64,000 nt of DNA, taken from NCBI GenBank assembly GCA_015499995.1, contig JADNRV010000002.1:930001-994000 (forward strand), in the 5' to 3' direction. The notes beneath the pieces are model-generated. The model was not told the origin of the DNA and did not search any database. It saw only the letters and a program-made list of their open reading frames with translations. Positions 35,153 to 46,499 of the stretch are shown here, in pieces (position 1 is the first letter of the stretch; the number at the start of each line of letters is the position of its first letter). Source of the stretch: Flammula alnicola. Taxonomy: Eukaryota; Basidiomycota; Agaricomycetes; Agaricales; Strophariaceae. The position numbers and the translations under genes are program-made.

Positions 35153-35650
35153 GGCAGTGGAAGCAGGAGGAGAATGTTTATTTAAGTAAGTAATTACAAA
35201 TTAGTTATCTTATCCGTTTCGGATCAATCCATTCATTCAAATTGTGCCATAACAAGTGACGCCCATGTCGGCATTTCATGGTAAAATCCTCCAGGGTCCT
35301 ACCTACATGTGTCCGTACTCTTCGAGGCACCTATATAATATATTCGACGTTGCAGGATGGGCGGCCCCTTGAATTCATTCACCCTATCGCCTCCTCCCAC
35401 TTCCCCACCACCTCTCGCACTGTCCAAGTTTCTGCTTTGCGTCGAGACTACACACGCATTTATCCTTGCGTAGCCACAAGAACTCCGCAAACCATTCCAT
35501 CGGTCGTTCAACAGGCGGTGTAGTGTAGCCCTGAGTTTGGCAAATTGGGCACAGCCATTTTCTGAACGAGAGGTCTCGCCAGTAAGTGGTGCAGCCAGAA
35601 TGCATTCCATCCACCTGTCTCATCCCCTTCTCTTCTCAGATTATTCCACA
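35153..35650. promoter_or_regulatory. Divergent promoter region, YSC84 and 35651 genes
   Basis: About 500 bp between the two divergent start codons. A TATATAATATATT stretch lies at 35332-35344, roughly 310 bp before the 35651 ATG, and a C/T-rich tract at about 35385-35410. No gene is supported inside. Confidence 0.45.
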
Positions 35651-37597
35651 ATGTTGACGAGCAAGAGTTGTCATTTTTGGCCAAGTGTTGTTCTTCTGTG
35701 GCTTTCAAGTTTCTCGCTGGTGCAGAGCACGGTAACACCGTTTATGCAGCAGGTCCGATTCATTCTGTTGTCTGATAATTTTCCTCGTTGATCGCATCTA
35801 TGCTTTGCCTCAGTCTTTCTTCTTTGACTGGAATATCCCCGGGCAAGCTGTTCCTATACCCACTACACGTCTGTCCAGTTTTTTTTTTGCGGACCGTTGT
35901 TTCTCAACTGAAATTTGCGTAGAGCAATGCCAAAGTATTCACATTGTCTGGTCACGGAGCACTGCAACTGGGTCAGTCATCTTCGAGAGACGAAATTATT
36001 CTTTCTAACAAGTCACAGGCCAAATCCAACTGCACCTTATTATCTCCAGGTTTACACGTCGTGAGATTTCTTTCCATTTACGTGCCACTAAGGCTCTTCT
36101 AATCGCTCCGGCAGGGCTTACACCATTCCAATCATTATTCCAGTAGGAGACGTTCTTAGTTATGTGAGTTGTTTCCGCACTCGACAGATGGGCATTCACT
36201 CATAGAATTCATTGATTAGGATTGGGCCGTTCCTTTTGCTCCAGGAACTCTTGTACGTGTTAACAAATTGCTATGTCTCATTCCCACCTAAACAACCTTC
36301 AGTACCAAATATGCATGTTTGATAAATTTGGGAACACTGGAGGTTGTCAAGCGACATATACAGTTATACCTCCCAGCTCAACGCCAACATGCGCAAATGT
36401 GACATTTGCTCCGCAACTCGGTGTCTCAGCTATAGTCGACAATGGACCGATGTCCCAATTCGGTTGGGTTGACCAAGTCGGTTCATAGCATTCCACTTTC
36501 ATGCTTATCTTTCTGATCATGCTCCTGATAGTGTACAGATATTTCTCTGATACCAACAAACGGAACCGCTCCGTATACCCTCACAGTAATATATATTTTC
36601 CTTTGTATCGCGTAGATGTAATATCTAACATTTCGCAGGTTGCACCAGCTCTCCATCCTCCTTATAATATAACATCGTTTGATGCCAAACCTATAAACTG
36701 GACCGTCAGCCTTAATTGGGCATCGCCGTTTTTTATCAGCCTGGTCGATGCGAACGGAAGCAGTTGGGCTAATGGACCTTTACATGCTGGAGGCGGAGGG
36801 ACGATCGCGTGTTTAGCGGGGAATGTGACTAGGTAAGCTGGCTGCCCAGTATCTTGTTCGATTTTATGTAAACTTAGTTTCTGTCTTTTAGTTCGAGCGA
36901 AGAAGTCAAACTGCCCATCGCGATTGGGTCCGGAGTTGGTGGATTGGTAGTTGGGATCCTGCTTGGGCTGTTAGGAGCATATCTTTTCCTGAAACGGCGC
37001 TTTAACCGGAAACTTGAAGCAAGCCGCTTCGTGGACCTGCCTTCAGGGCCTGGCACTCCAAATGCTTTAATGTTTAATCATGGGTCAGGGCCAGCGCAAT
37101 ATAGGCCGGTGCCTACGACGTCATCTTCAGGTGCAGTCAGTAACTCATTGCAAATGTCTAATCCTTCAACTCTCCTCCACCGAATGGGCCCCGGAACATC
37201 GCACTACCAAGTGGAACCATTTTCTATGCCAGATGAAGAAGGGCGCATGACGACGGAAATTCGATCCCCTACATCTGCTTATGTACGAAGAAATTCGGGC
37301 CGTGTCGTGTCGGCTCATGAGCCTGCTCCTATCGCTCCTCCTGCTGGTGGTCAAAGCCAGGTCTACGTTCTTCACCATGATAGCAACGTCCCTCCAGTGA
37401 CGATTTATCATCAAGACGGAACCCAAATTGTCGAACTTCCGCCTCGCTATCCGCCGTATTCGTCATCACAGAGCGAAGTGCTCAGCGAAGGGCGCAGTGC
37501 CAGTGATAGTCGAAGCGAAGGTACTTCGGGAAACGAGCTAATATTACACCAATCGAGACAACCAAATCAGATACGGAAGCCAGCACATTCTCCGTAG
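35651..37597 (+). CDS. Fungal single-pass (type I) membrane protein of unknown role
   Basis: The start M-L-T-S-K-S-C-H-F-W begins a signal peptide (V-V-L-L-W-L-S-S-F-S-L-V-Q-S). The extracellular part has Cys and N-glycosylation sequons, for example N-V-T-F, N-I-T and N-W-T. One transmembrane helix reads I-G-S-G-V-G-G-L-V-V-G-I-L-L-G-L-L-G-A-Y near 36925-36985 and is followed by the basic stop-transfer K-R-R-F-N-R-K. The cytosolic tail of about 190 residues is Ser/Pro-rich with P-P-R-Y-P-P-Y, a possible WW-domain ligand. This layout is common in Agaricomycetes and resembles wall-stress sensors, but no conserved sensor domain is recognised. Five or more introns interrupt the outer part. Confidence 0.75.
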
Positions 37598-37781
37598 CCT
37601 TTCAGCACACGTAGCGGGAGACTAATTGGCTTTTATTTTCCTTCGCTCACCTCCGTGTACTTTGCGCGTTTTTCTTTGCAAATTTTGGGTTTGTCTACGG
37701 CGGACACGTAGACTAGTGGCATATATCAGGGTAGCATTTGTGACGAGCATAACGAGTTTAATGCCGAATACTACTGACAAA

Positions 37782-39476
37782 CTAATTTACATAAACACCA
37801 ATTGGGCAGCATTGCCAATCCTTATTTTCTTCCAAAGTACGCCAACCTGGGGCGGAAATATCGTGGGCAGGATTCTGCACCAATACTCGCTTGTCTGGTA
37901 ACGCTTCAGCTGTCGACAATTGATAGGCTTGCAGGAGATCATGTCGCTCCTTCATGACATCAAGGTCATTTGGATCCCAGGCCTGGTGAGAGTAGTCATT
38001 ATCAAAATGGCCAAGGTCTCGCGAAGAGTGCAGCTTACAGTTTTCGGAATTTGAGAGGGTGGCCTTAGTAGCAATGCTGTGATTGCCTCGAATTCTCCTT
38101 GGCCAGAGGTGAGACTCCTGAACAAGGCAAGCGTCCTTTGGTTACCGAGTCAATAAATTCGATAAACTTGAGAACCTGAATTACATACGCTGATTGGCTT
38201 GACATAAGTGATGGATCGTATCCCAATCCTTTCATGAGGTTTGACAAGGTATCTTTTTTCAGATCAATATATGAGGGCAAGGAGTTGATCCAGGTTTTAA
38301 TGGTCCATGATACCCAGCAGGCGATATACATATAATATGATGGGTCGCTCTTGGGTTCTCCACCCTCGTTCGCTGTGTGCGGCCCTAGGAGTATCGAGAC
38401 AAATCGTCGGCATAGCACATGAGGAAAGTCTGTATGCATAGCTTGCGCATGCCGCAAAAGTGGATCCCAAAAAGCTATAGAAGCCTTGCTGGGGAAGAGT
38501 GAATCGCTGGATGGTTGTCTCTTTCTGTTTCATCATCAGTCACCGAGAAATCGGAGAGCGAAAATGACGAACTTCTTGGACAGTGGCACAAGCATCCCTT
38601 TCTCGGCAAGACCATCGCAAAATCTCTCCAGGGCCCATGTTTCTTTCGCGTCTATGTCTGTTGCTGTACCGTCGAGAGACTGAATTGTCCAGCCAACCTC
38701 TCCGGCGGCAACGTTTGCCACGAGTTTGCTTTCGGCTATCCAGCGCTCGAGATCTCTTAGAATGTTCACTAGTCTCGGCCTGTATTGGGTCATCAATGAG
38801 ACATCTCGTGTAACAGTTTTCATCGTGTTTCTGTAAAGCTTCAACATGGGTGTGAGTGGTCTGATGGGTGTTGACATTTGCTGTGCGGTGGAGACTGGGT
38901 TGAGGGTCGGAAGGAAATAATTGTTCAATAGCCATAACATAGACTGGCAAGGAAAGGGCATGAGCGATAATCTTCAGAATACGATGCCAGATGACATACT
39001 TGTCTACTTGCCTCCCTCAGGAGGTCAAGACTGGGGAGATCCTCATGGGTAGCAGCGTGGCGAAGTTCTACCAGCCAGCTCGGGATGCCTAGTTGTTGGG
39101 CTATAGATATGATAGACCTTGCGTACGTTCCAACTTGGAGGGGGTCGACAAGGCCATTGACAAGTCTGAGGATGGCCGTCGCATAACTTTGTCTGAGAGA
39201 AAGAGCAGAGAGCGAAATTTGTTTCTCATCTTGAACGATAACTACTAGAAGTGCGAGGGTAGACTCAATGGCATGGGGCAGAGCTGTTACAGCTTTCCAT
39301 GCAGAAATCTGTGAAAGAAGGTCAACTTTGGACGAGTTGTACAGTGGCTTGAGAAGACTCACCCTATGTATTGCGAATATTTTAGACTCGATATCACTCT
39401 CGTCACCATAGATGCACGCGCATATCTGTTCCAATTCAGCTAAAGAGGACCAAGGAACTCGTCTGGGAAGCCTCAT
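37782..39476 (-). CDS. LAS1: Las1, pre-rRNA ITS2 endonuclease subunit
   Basis: The start M-R-L-P-R-R-V-P-W-S-S-L-A-E-L is followed by A-W-K-A-V-T-A-L-P-H-A-I-E-S-T and then R-L-V-N-G-L-V-D-P-L-Q. The HEPN-type signature L-V-E-L-R-H-A-A-T-H-E-D-L-P-S-L (about 39080-39030) carries the R-x4-H metal-free RNase motif of Las1, which with Grc3 cuts ITS2 in 60S biogenesis. Downstream, A-F-W-D-P-L-L-R-H-A-Q-A follows an intron that ends CTATAG (about 38477). The C-terminus, spliced through introns near 38190-38118 and 38042-37988, ends G-W-R-T-L-E-E-N-K-D-W-Q-C-C-P-I-G-V-Y-V-N. That W-x-x-C-P-I-G ending is typical of Las1. Confidence 0.92.
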
Positions 39477-39568
39477 TGTACGAATGCTAAGCAGCAGTTG
39501 ACCAAAAAAGCTTCAAGTTCAGTTTAAAACTAGCCCAAAAGGTTCCGCAATCTAATCTAATCTCGATG

Positions 39569-39579
39569 TATATATAAGG
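39569..39579 (+). promoter_or_regulatory. TATA box of the SH3BGR-like gene
   Basis: TATATATAAGG lies about 85 bp upstream of the ATG at 39661, in a 184-bp divergent spacer shared with LAS1. Strong TATA boxes are uncommon in this window. The 5' UTR after it is C/A-rich, with ACCACC just before the ATG. Confidence 0.6.
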
Positions 39580-39660
39580 CAGCATTATCGAAACCCCTTA
39601 GACTGCCTTCAATACTATTACTACCAAGTCCCACCGACGGCTTCTTCGCAAACTACCACC

Positions 39661-40725
39661 ATGCCTTCACCGCCAATTACGCTTTATATGACCACAATCG
39701 CATCTCAGCCCGCTCTGCGGCAACGTCAAGGTGTGTTGAAGAGCCTCCTATCGCCAAAAGCCCGATCTCAGGGTTTTCATTCATGCAGAATACATTTTTC
39801 GCATCTTGCAGGTCAAGAAGATACCCTTTACAACTTATGACCTTGCTTCGGACGAGGACGCTAAGCGCCTTTGGAGGAGAAAAGTCCCTGCAGGTCGGTA
39901 TTTCATCTGTGGACTTTAACTACAGGTATCGCAGCCAACACTTGACGCGTTATATTTGTGTAGACAAGCAGCAGCTTCCTGGAATTCTTGTGGGCGGGAA
40001 GTTCCCTGGCGTATGTACTCATTTACTCATAATTCCTGAATGGAACAATTATCTTATGATCTGATCTTACTAGACCTTTGCGGAATTGTGAGTACCTTCA
40101 AGCCGAAGAATTCCCCCCATTCCATCTAACGTGCTTCATCCCAACCAGCGAAGACGCGGTTGAACACGACGAGCTCGATATATTTCTTCGACTAAACGAG
40201 CAATGGGACCCTGCATTCGACGAGGACAGGCCCCCACCCCCCGTCAAGCCCGTCGGCATCCCGGGCGCGTCGTCGCCCCTGCAGATGACTCCCGACCATC
40301 TCAAGAGCAAAATGTTTCCCAAGTCCTCCTCGCCCTCGCCGCTGAAGGGCAAAAACACCCCAGTCAACAAGAAGACAGGCGAACTAGACCTTGGAGACGA
40401 GCTGAGTGGATATGGTCTTCAAGGGGTGAAGGTGACGCAAGACGAGCTGGCCGATCTGATTGCGGAACTCGGTCTGGACGGAGATGATGCTGGCGATTTA
40501 GTGAAGGGATTGAGCGAGCTGACAACGCCACCTCTGAAGCAGTCGAAGGCCACGGAAAAGCAGCCACAGGAGAAAAGAAATGAGAAAGATAACGAGGTGA
40601 AAGTTGAGACTAAACCAACCAAAGGAGACGAGGTCAAAAGTGGCGAGGAAAGTAAGGGAGACTCCAAGGCAGACAGAGGCGATAGCGCCGTCGAAGAACT
40701 CAAACCCTCGCTGGAGAAGGCTTGA
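39661..40725 (+). CDS. SH3BGR-like thioredoxin-fold protein with long acidic/basic tail
   Basis: The N-terminal 100 residues form a glutaredoxin-like fold of the SH3BGR family: I-T-L-Y-M-T-T-I-A, then a helix, K-K-I-P-F-T-T-Y-D-L-A, and the cis-Pro loop Q-L-P-G-I-L-V-G-G. No C-x-x-C redox pair is present (T-T-I-A stands in its place), as in SH3BGR-like proteins, so redox catalysis is unlikely. The fold ends with A-V-E-H-D-E-L-D-I-F-L. The remaining 170 residues are Pro-, Lys-, Glu- and Ser-rich, probably disordered, with Q-D-E-L-A-D-L-I-A-E-L as a possible short helix. The role is unknown. Four small exons cover the fold; the tail is one exon. Confidence 0.82.
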
Positions 40726-40892
40726 AGGATCTGGATTACTATTGGAATGACTGGGACTATTGGAAGTTAAGGATGCTATCTATACATGTAATTTCAATGT
40801 ACAACATATTAGGCTATTATCGGAATGCGGATATACGACTCAAGGCGGAAAAAGGGTGCGCCTCGACACCAGAACGGTATTTCCTGCGCACG

Positions 40893-42185
40893 TTAAGTTT
40901 CTGCGGCATCAGGCGATCCAATGCCAGATTTCGAAGAGCGTCTCCGCAGGCCTCTTGTAGATTCTTCAGCCGCAGAAGGCATGGTTTCAACAGGAGCCTC
41001 CGTTTTAGCCTTCCAGGGTAAGGATTAGTTCCACCAGTCACACAAAAGAATTGAACTACTCACCGTCCTGGATCCTTCTCCTGAACTCCTGCTTGATCTC
41101 GAACGCCTTCTTCGCCTCTCTCTCTCTTGAGCAGGGTATTGAGAAGCAGGAGGCAGGGACGAATCACTACGTTTAGGTTCGACTGTGCCTTCTGCCTCTT
41201 CGCTTTCCCCTGGCATGCTCGGTAAAACGAGCGGTAAGATGCAAGTTCCGAGAATCAAAGACAAAATCAACAAGAAAATTCCAGCGGATGCTAAGGATGA
41301 TAGCATAGGGAAGCGAATCGCAAAACCGCTGAATAGGAGGTTAGCATGGGATCTGTAGGCCATGCACCACAAGACCTGTCGCTTACCGGGTACCATGCGG
41401 AACAGCTAAACCTCGCAAAGAGGCCGATACAATGCTCACTTCGCGACCTTGGCCAGCTCCGAGTGTGGTCCATCCGTCTCGTCGACCAACTTCAATAGCT
41501 GCGGCTAAATTTGATTTGCCTGCAATAAAAGATTCTAGCAGGGGGACTTTGACATGCGTGCTAATCGCTTTTGAAAAGAAGAGAAATGATTGCGGTGGCA
41601 AGGCTATTGCCTGAACTACCCTGTGAGTTCATTTCTTTGCATGAGGAGTTAGTTCTACTTACAGGTCTACGAACATGAGCTAGTGTCTTGTTGCTCAGAG
41701 TGGATAATGTCAAGGTCGTCATGAAGTTTCCTAGTGCAGTATTGGAGTCCGTATAAGGGACAAGAAGTTCGGCTGATATGTCATATCGTTGCTGAGGAAT
41801 CAAAGTTGGAAGTTGAGCATATGCGTATGGTGGGATTCCATCCCTATTTTACAACATATATTAGAGGTGCCAACTTAACCAGGTAATCTCGAGGAACTCA
41901 CCCATACTGCAGATATAGAGGGACTTCCCACCCGACAGACAGGTTTGACCACACAACCCAGCCAGCAGACGCAGAGAGCAGAAGAATGAGAGGAATAAAT
42001 AAGGAGCAGACCAAAAGAGGAACTATTTTTGGCGCAAAAGGGCGAAGTGTAGATATACTCCGAGACAAAATAGCGACGAAAAGGTTCATTGGCGTGGCTA
42101 TAACGGTCCAGAGGATGCTTGAAGACCCGCCGCTACTGGACACAGCGGCGACGCGCTTATCACGACGAGTATCGACGCGGGACAT
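40893..42185 (-). CDS. Seipin (lipid-droplet assembly protein)
   Basis: The first transmembrane helix reads P-L-L-V-C-S-L-F-I-P-L-I-L-L-L-S (about 42000). The lumenal domain has V-P-L-Y-L-Q-Y-G / D-G-I-P-P-Y-A-Y-A (across the intron at about 41897-41845), then Y-D-I-S-A-E-L-L-V-P and A-L-G-N-F-M-T-T-L-T-L-S. The Y-x-x-x-L-x-x-P-x-S/D-x-x-N-x-x-L-G-N-F-M pattern is seipin's core. The second helix reads A-G-I-F-L-L-I-L-S-L-I-L-G (about 41290). The cytosolic tail has an R-R-R-R-R-S-R-S-S-R-S-S basic stretch and ends D-A-A-E-T. Seipin organises ER-lipid-droplet contacts. The start lies 83 bp from the divergent 42269 start. Confidence 0.9.
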
Positions 42186-42268
42186 GGTTCACACTGTCAG
42201 ATTTGTTGACTGCACGAGCAGTTCACGAGCACAATTACGTCATACGCGCGTGATTCCTCTCTGCCACC

Positions 42269-42925
42269 ATGTCCGTTGGCTCAAACGTCAAGGAGATCCT
42301 TGGCCTACATCCTCTGGCACCTAGCCTCGCGCGATATATATCGTCGCTCTCCACCCATGCTTCGCGAAGCGATCCAGTTATTCCAGAGGTCAAGTCTTAT
42401 CCCGATGCCGTCTATTTCAACTACTTCGCACTCGGCCTTAGTCTCTTATTCTCCCCGAAGGACGGGTATAAACCAACTACAGGGCTCAAGTTGAGCGACC
42501 TGAATAACGACAAACTAATTCTGGACAGCATCTACATCTATAACGTGCCGAAACAAGCTAACGCTCCAGCTAAAGGCGCATCTCGTGCTGCTGAGCTAGC
42601 CTTCTCTACATACCCCATTTCTCCCTTCGTCTTGGCCATCGATCCTGACATCAAAGACAAGGATGGAAAACCTTTGTCTCGGCCGCCTACCTTGGATGTT
42701 CGCATGGACATTTCGGGGAAAGATTTCGTCCACGCTCTTGGAGAGCCTGATCGGAAGGGTGGCGGGGCAGGTCCTTCTTCTGGTTCTATTGGCATCTGGT
42801 GCGAATGGTCAAAGGATGGTATTATGGTGGAATTTGGAGGCGACGAGGCGAAAGGCCCTCAGGCATGGGAGCGAGGGAAAGATGCGATCTGGAAAATCAT
42901 TACCATCTTTTCACCTGCTCAATGA
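42269..42925 (+). CDS. Conserved-looking protein of unknown function, 218 aa, single exon
   Basis: An unbroken frame with an optimal start context (CCACCATG). Strings such as Y-F-N-Y-F-A-L-G-L-S-L-L-F, L-D-S-I-Y-I-Y-N and G-I-W-C-E-W-S-K-D-G-I-M-V-E-F-G look like conserved beta-rich core elements of a small globular protein. G-E-P-D-R-K-G-G-G-A-G-P-S-S-G reads like a flexible loop. There is no signal peptide, transmembrane helix or known motif that I can name. It is the only intron-free longer gene here. Its promoter is shared with seipin. I do not assign a function. Confidence 0.8.
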   Translation: MSVGSNVKEILGLHPLAPSLARYISSLSTHASRSDPVIPEVKSYPDAVYFNYFALGLSLLFSPKDGYKPTTGLKLSDLNNDKLILDSIYIYNVPKQANAPAKGASRAAELAFSTYPISPFVLAIDPDIKDKDGKPLSRPPTLDVRMDISGKDFVHALGEPDRKGGGAGPSSGSIGIWCEWSKDGIMVEFGGDEAKGPQAWERGKDAIWKIITIFSPAQ

Positions 42926-43147
42926 TGGATCATTTCACCTCTCCTCAGAAACATGCTTAGCAAGTCTACGACCGTGTAAATAGTTTCCAACTTTCGACCT
43001 GCTGATGCAGTGACTGTAACATATGATATAGCTTTAATCTCTGGCGTATGAGAATCCTTCCCATGTGATTCTCGTAAAGGCTTCAAAGTACACCTAACAG
43101 ACCTCTCAGTACCCATCACCTTCGTCACCACCACCATCACCACCACC

Positions 43148-43814
43148 ATGGCCGTACCAGCAGATTTCACCATTCTCGACATCTCAGGCAAGTTCACCAT
43201 GGTAGATTTCTGTCTTTCCACTTGATAGTATCCAAGATCTGATAGCATCATCTACAGAACAAGACCCTTTCGGACCCTCGTACGGATACCATCCTTAAGC
43301 TTCAAGGAATCAGCTGGCTCCAGAGAAAGGCGATCGCTTATGGTACCGTTACCCTCGCGATTAAGCACTACAAGGATGATGATGGCGTCGAGCATATCGA
43401 CATCGATCAGACCATCACTGGCGGCCTCCCTGGCACCAGGGAGGAACGGACACTCTACTGGCAAGAGCGAGAGACCGAAGATGATCTATTTGGACACATC
43501 ATCGGCAAGTCGAGGAGATGCAAAGCTGAGGAACTCGACATCCCTTTCCTTCAGGAAGGCTGGACAGCGGACACTCTCGAACACGGCCTCGTCCAATCAT
43601 ATGTGGAGAGCAACACACCGAAGAGTGGCACTGTTTGGATCGCCAACCAGGTAAGCGTTCAAAATCCCGATTTTATGCTTATCTTAGCTCATCGGATTCA
43701 TAGTCTTGGGGTATTGAAGACATCAACGGGGAAAGGAGATACGTGAGGCATGTCAAGTTCACTGGACCCAAGGCTGAAGACATCGAAGCCAAGTTGATCT
43801 ACGATTACCGTTAG
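43148..43814 (+). CDS. Lipocalin/calycin-like small protein, 185 aa, function unknown
   Basis: Three exons: 43148-43201, 43258-43650 and 43704-43814. The spliced protein begins M-A-V-P-A-D-F-T-I-L-D-I-S-G-K-F-T-M-N-K and ends K-L-I-Y-D-Y-R. The opening L-D-I-S-G-K-F-T-M-N-K-T-L-S-D resembles the first strand of lipocalin/fatty-acid-binding barrels (G-x-W). Alternating strands follow: T-V-T-L-A-I-K-H-Y, H-I-D-I-D-Q-T, R-T-L-Y-W, then W-G-I-E-D-I-N-G-E-R-R-Y-V-R-H near the end. There is no signal peptide, so it should be cytosolic and might bind a small lipid. The fold is inferred from pattern only. The 5' UTR just before the ATG is a CAC-rich microsatellite (43118-43148). Confidence 0.72.
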
Positions 43815-44141
43815 CCTTTTCCATCTGGATTCTCTAGATAACCTGCTCACATATTTCTTACAGATGGTCCCTTGTAATTGTAAATTGTATTCCGAAAGGG
43901 AGGAATATATCCACGATAGCAAGTGCGCTACTTGAAGTAGATTATTTGTTATCTTATCTCTGATATGTATGTTTGTCTACATATGAGTTCATTTCAATAT
44001 AAACCGATTGCCTATTTGACACACGATCATCACCGTCTCACGTATAATTCTGCCGAGTTGGTCATGCAACCGCCGTTTCGTCCTCCTCCCTACTCTCACT
44101 AGTGCAGTTGCTTCACGAGTTGTAGACAATAGCCGACCATC
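43815..44141. other. Gap before the LCCL gene
   Basis: About 327 bp in tandem orientation; AT-rich first half, C/T-rich second half close to the LCCL start. An ATATAA string at 44000-44005, about 140 bp before the next ATG, might act as a TATA element. No gene is seen. Confidence 0.4.
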
Positions 44142-46303
44142 ATGGAGATTCCCAATAGTGACCACACTCCAGCTTCTAGCTCGAGTTCGCGCTTGTCGAC
44201 CAGTAAATCATCACCGGATGGCCCCAGTCGAAGCTTGTCGAAACAAAATTTGGTCGTGACGGAACGACCTTATGAACTAGAAACACTCTACGGCGAACCA
44301 ATACACACTCGTCCGCGACGAGTCGTGACATGGCTTTCACGAGCTTCCCGTTCTTTCGCCGACCGTAATCCCCGTGCCCATGCCTGGGTCACAAAAGCAG
44401 TGTTGTATATAAGAGGGCCACGACCGAAAGTCGACCTACCTTGTACGTGGTTTATATAGGCGGCTGCTAAAGTCCAACATGACTTAAAATGTGATATCAT
44501 AGTGCCATCGCCTTTGCTTGATATAGACAGGCACATCGCTGGGAGACACGTCGTCGCACCCATAGAATCCACCCTCATCAAGGCCACGAGAGTGCTTACT
44601 TCTCCCTGGCTGCTTGTCTTGCTAATCGCGGCATATATCATCGGCTTCGCCTTCTTTTCTCGGGCACAGTCATTCCTCACTCCTGAAGAGTCTTTCATTG
44701 GTTGCACTTCGACGTATTGGCTGGCCAACAATGGCTGTGGGCAAGATGGGGCAGCGTGTGGACCTTTCGACAACTCGACGTTCGACTTTCGATGCCCAGC
44801 GCAATGCGAAAATGTTATATTGCAAAATCCGAGAACAGTCGGGGACGAACAAATAGCATTCAAGCCACTCATTGTAGGAGGCGGCGATGCCAATCGAACG
44901 TACAGAGGGGATAGCTTCATTTGCTCCGCTGCTATCCAAGCGTGAGTATTCATTCACATGTTCGAATCATTTACGCACCGTTGACACCCTGTTTCTCTCG
45001 TGTCCAGCGGCACCATCTCGAGCAGCAAAGGCGGCTGCGGCACACTACAACTCACAGGAAATTTCACAGACTTCCTTCCTTTCACTTCACACGGACTCAC
45101 TTCGCTGGGTTTCCCCACAATCTTTCCCATTTCATTCCGGTTTTTTGATTCTACCCCCCTCTCTCATTGCTCGGACCTCCGAAACGACGCACTCGCATTC
45201 AATATCCTCGTCACATCTGCACTTTTCATCCTTCTCCGTCCAAAATCCATCGTGCTGTACTGGTGCCTCGTTTGCATCGGATTTTGGCACGTTGTGCTCT
45301 TCTCACAGCCGATGGGACCGCCCCCAAAATTAGATGTTGCGTTCGGTTCATTCCTCCCTGTGCTATTCATAGCGTATGCATTCTGGAGGCTCGCATTCCG
45401 ATTCGTCTTGCCTGCGTTCAGGAACGCCCCGCTGGAATCTTGCATCTTGTATCTCAGCGGCTTTTGGGTCGGCATCCTTAACAATCTCACATTCGACAAA
45501 CTCCCGCTCAGCCGCCTCACGTCGTCCGACATAACAAAACGCAACGGTGCCATCACGACTTTGGTGGTCTTGTTGGTCATTATTACTGTTTTGGTGATTA
45601 ATCAAGTGCGGGTTATACGTAAGACTGGTTGGTTACCGTATTACGCTGGATGGTACATCGCGGGCGGCCTTGTCACCCTCGTTCTGGCATTCCTGCCCGG
45701 ACTTTCACTGCGGCTGCATCATTATATCGTGCCGATGATAATTATACCTGGGACTGCATTCCCTACACGGCTGTCTGCGATTTATCAAGGTTTGTTGCTC
45801 GGCCTTTTCCTCAATGGAACTGCGGCGTTTGGCTTCGATTCGATTCTACAAACCGCGGCTGATGTACGTTTCATTATCTTGCGTTGATTGACAAGAATGT
45901 CTCATTATTTTGACCACAGCTTCGCCAAGATGCACCCTTCGGATCTGATCTACCCGTCTGGTTGACAAACTCTACCAACTATAATACCTCTACTCCATTT
46001 GCCAACCAAACCATCCTGTGGGGCGCGCTGATCGACGACTGGGATGGCTTTGCGCTTTTGGTGGATGATGTACAGAGATACGCGGGCACAGCACTTAACT
46101 ACTCCTTGGCATCTTTAAATGCCACCATCCCTCATTTCTTCCGACTCGCGGTGAGTGCCCTTGATTTCCCTTCTTGACCTGAACTTAAATGGTATTTTTT
46201 ACCCGATTAGTATACCTCGAACGGCTCAGCAGCAGATTTCACCATGGCCGCCACACTCTGGCCGAATGGTACATGGGTTGATCCCCTTCCTGGACCTTCC
46301 TAA
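44142..46303 (+). CDS. Fungal LCCL-domain multi-pass membrane protein
   Basis: A Ser-rich cytosolic N-terminus (about 100 residues) leads to a first helix at A-T-R-V-L-T-S-P-W-L-L-V-L-L-I-A (about 44605). The LCCL domain then starts G-C-T-S-T-Y-W-L-A-N-N-G-C-G (44701) and includes F-D-F-R-C-P-A-Q-C and S-S-S-K-G-G-C-G, the ordered Cys pattern of the family. After it come six to eight hydrophobic helices (for example A-L-F-I-L-L-R-P-K-S-I-V-L-Y-W and I-T-T-L-V-V-L-L-V-I-I-T-V-L) and a lumenal C-terminus with many N-x-S/T sequons. The last residues are D-P-L-P-G-P-S. LCCL proteins of this layout are widespread in fungi with no proven role; carbohydrate or lipid binding outside the membrane is a guess. 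Confidence 0.87.
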
Positions 46304-46499
46304 TTACCATGGTTGTGGATACTGGACAATTTATTTTGTATATTAGGCAGGTTAGTTGTATAACTAATGACAAGTATCTAAAGGAGTAACAGTCATGAGG
46401 TCATTATCTGGGCGGCGTAGGTGGCTAGACTGTCGTCATAGACATGGACCATATACATACAAAAGTTGAGGATAGATACCCTTTCTTTACTAACTAACT

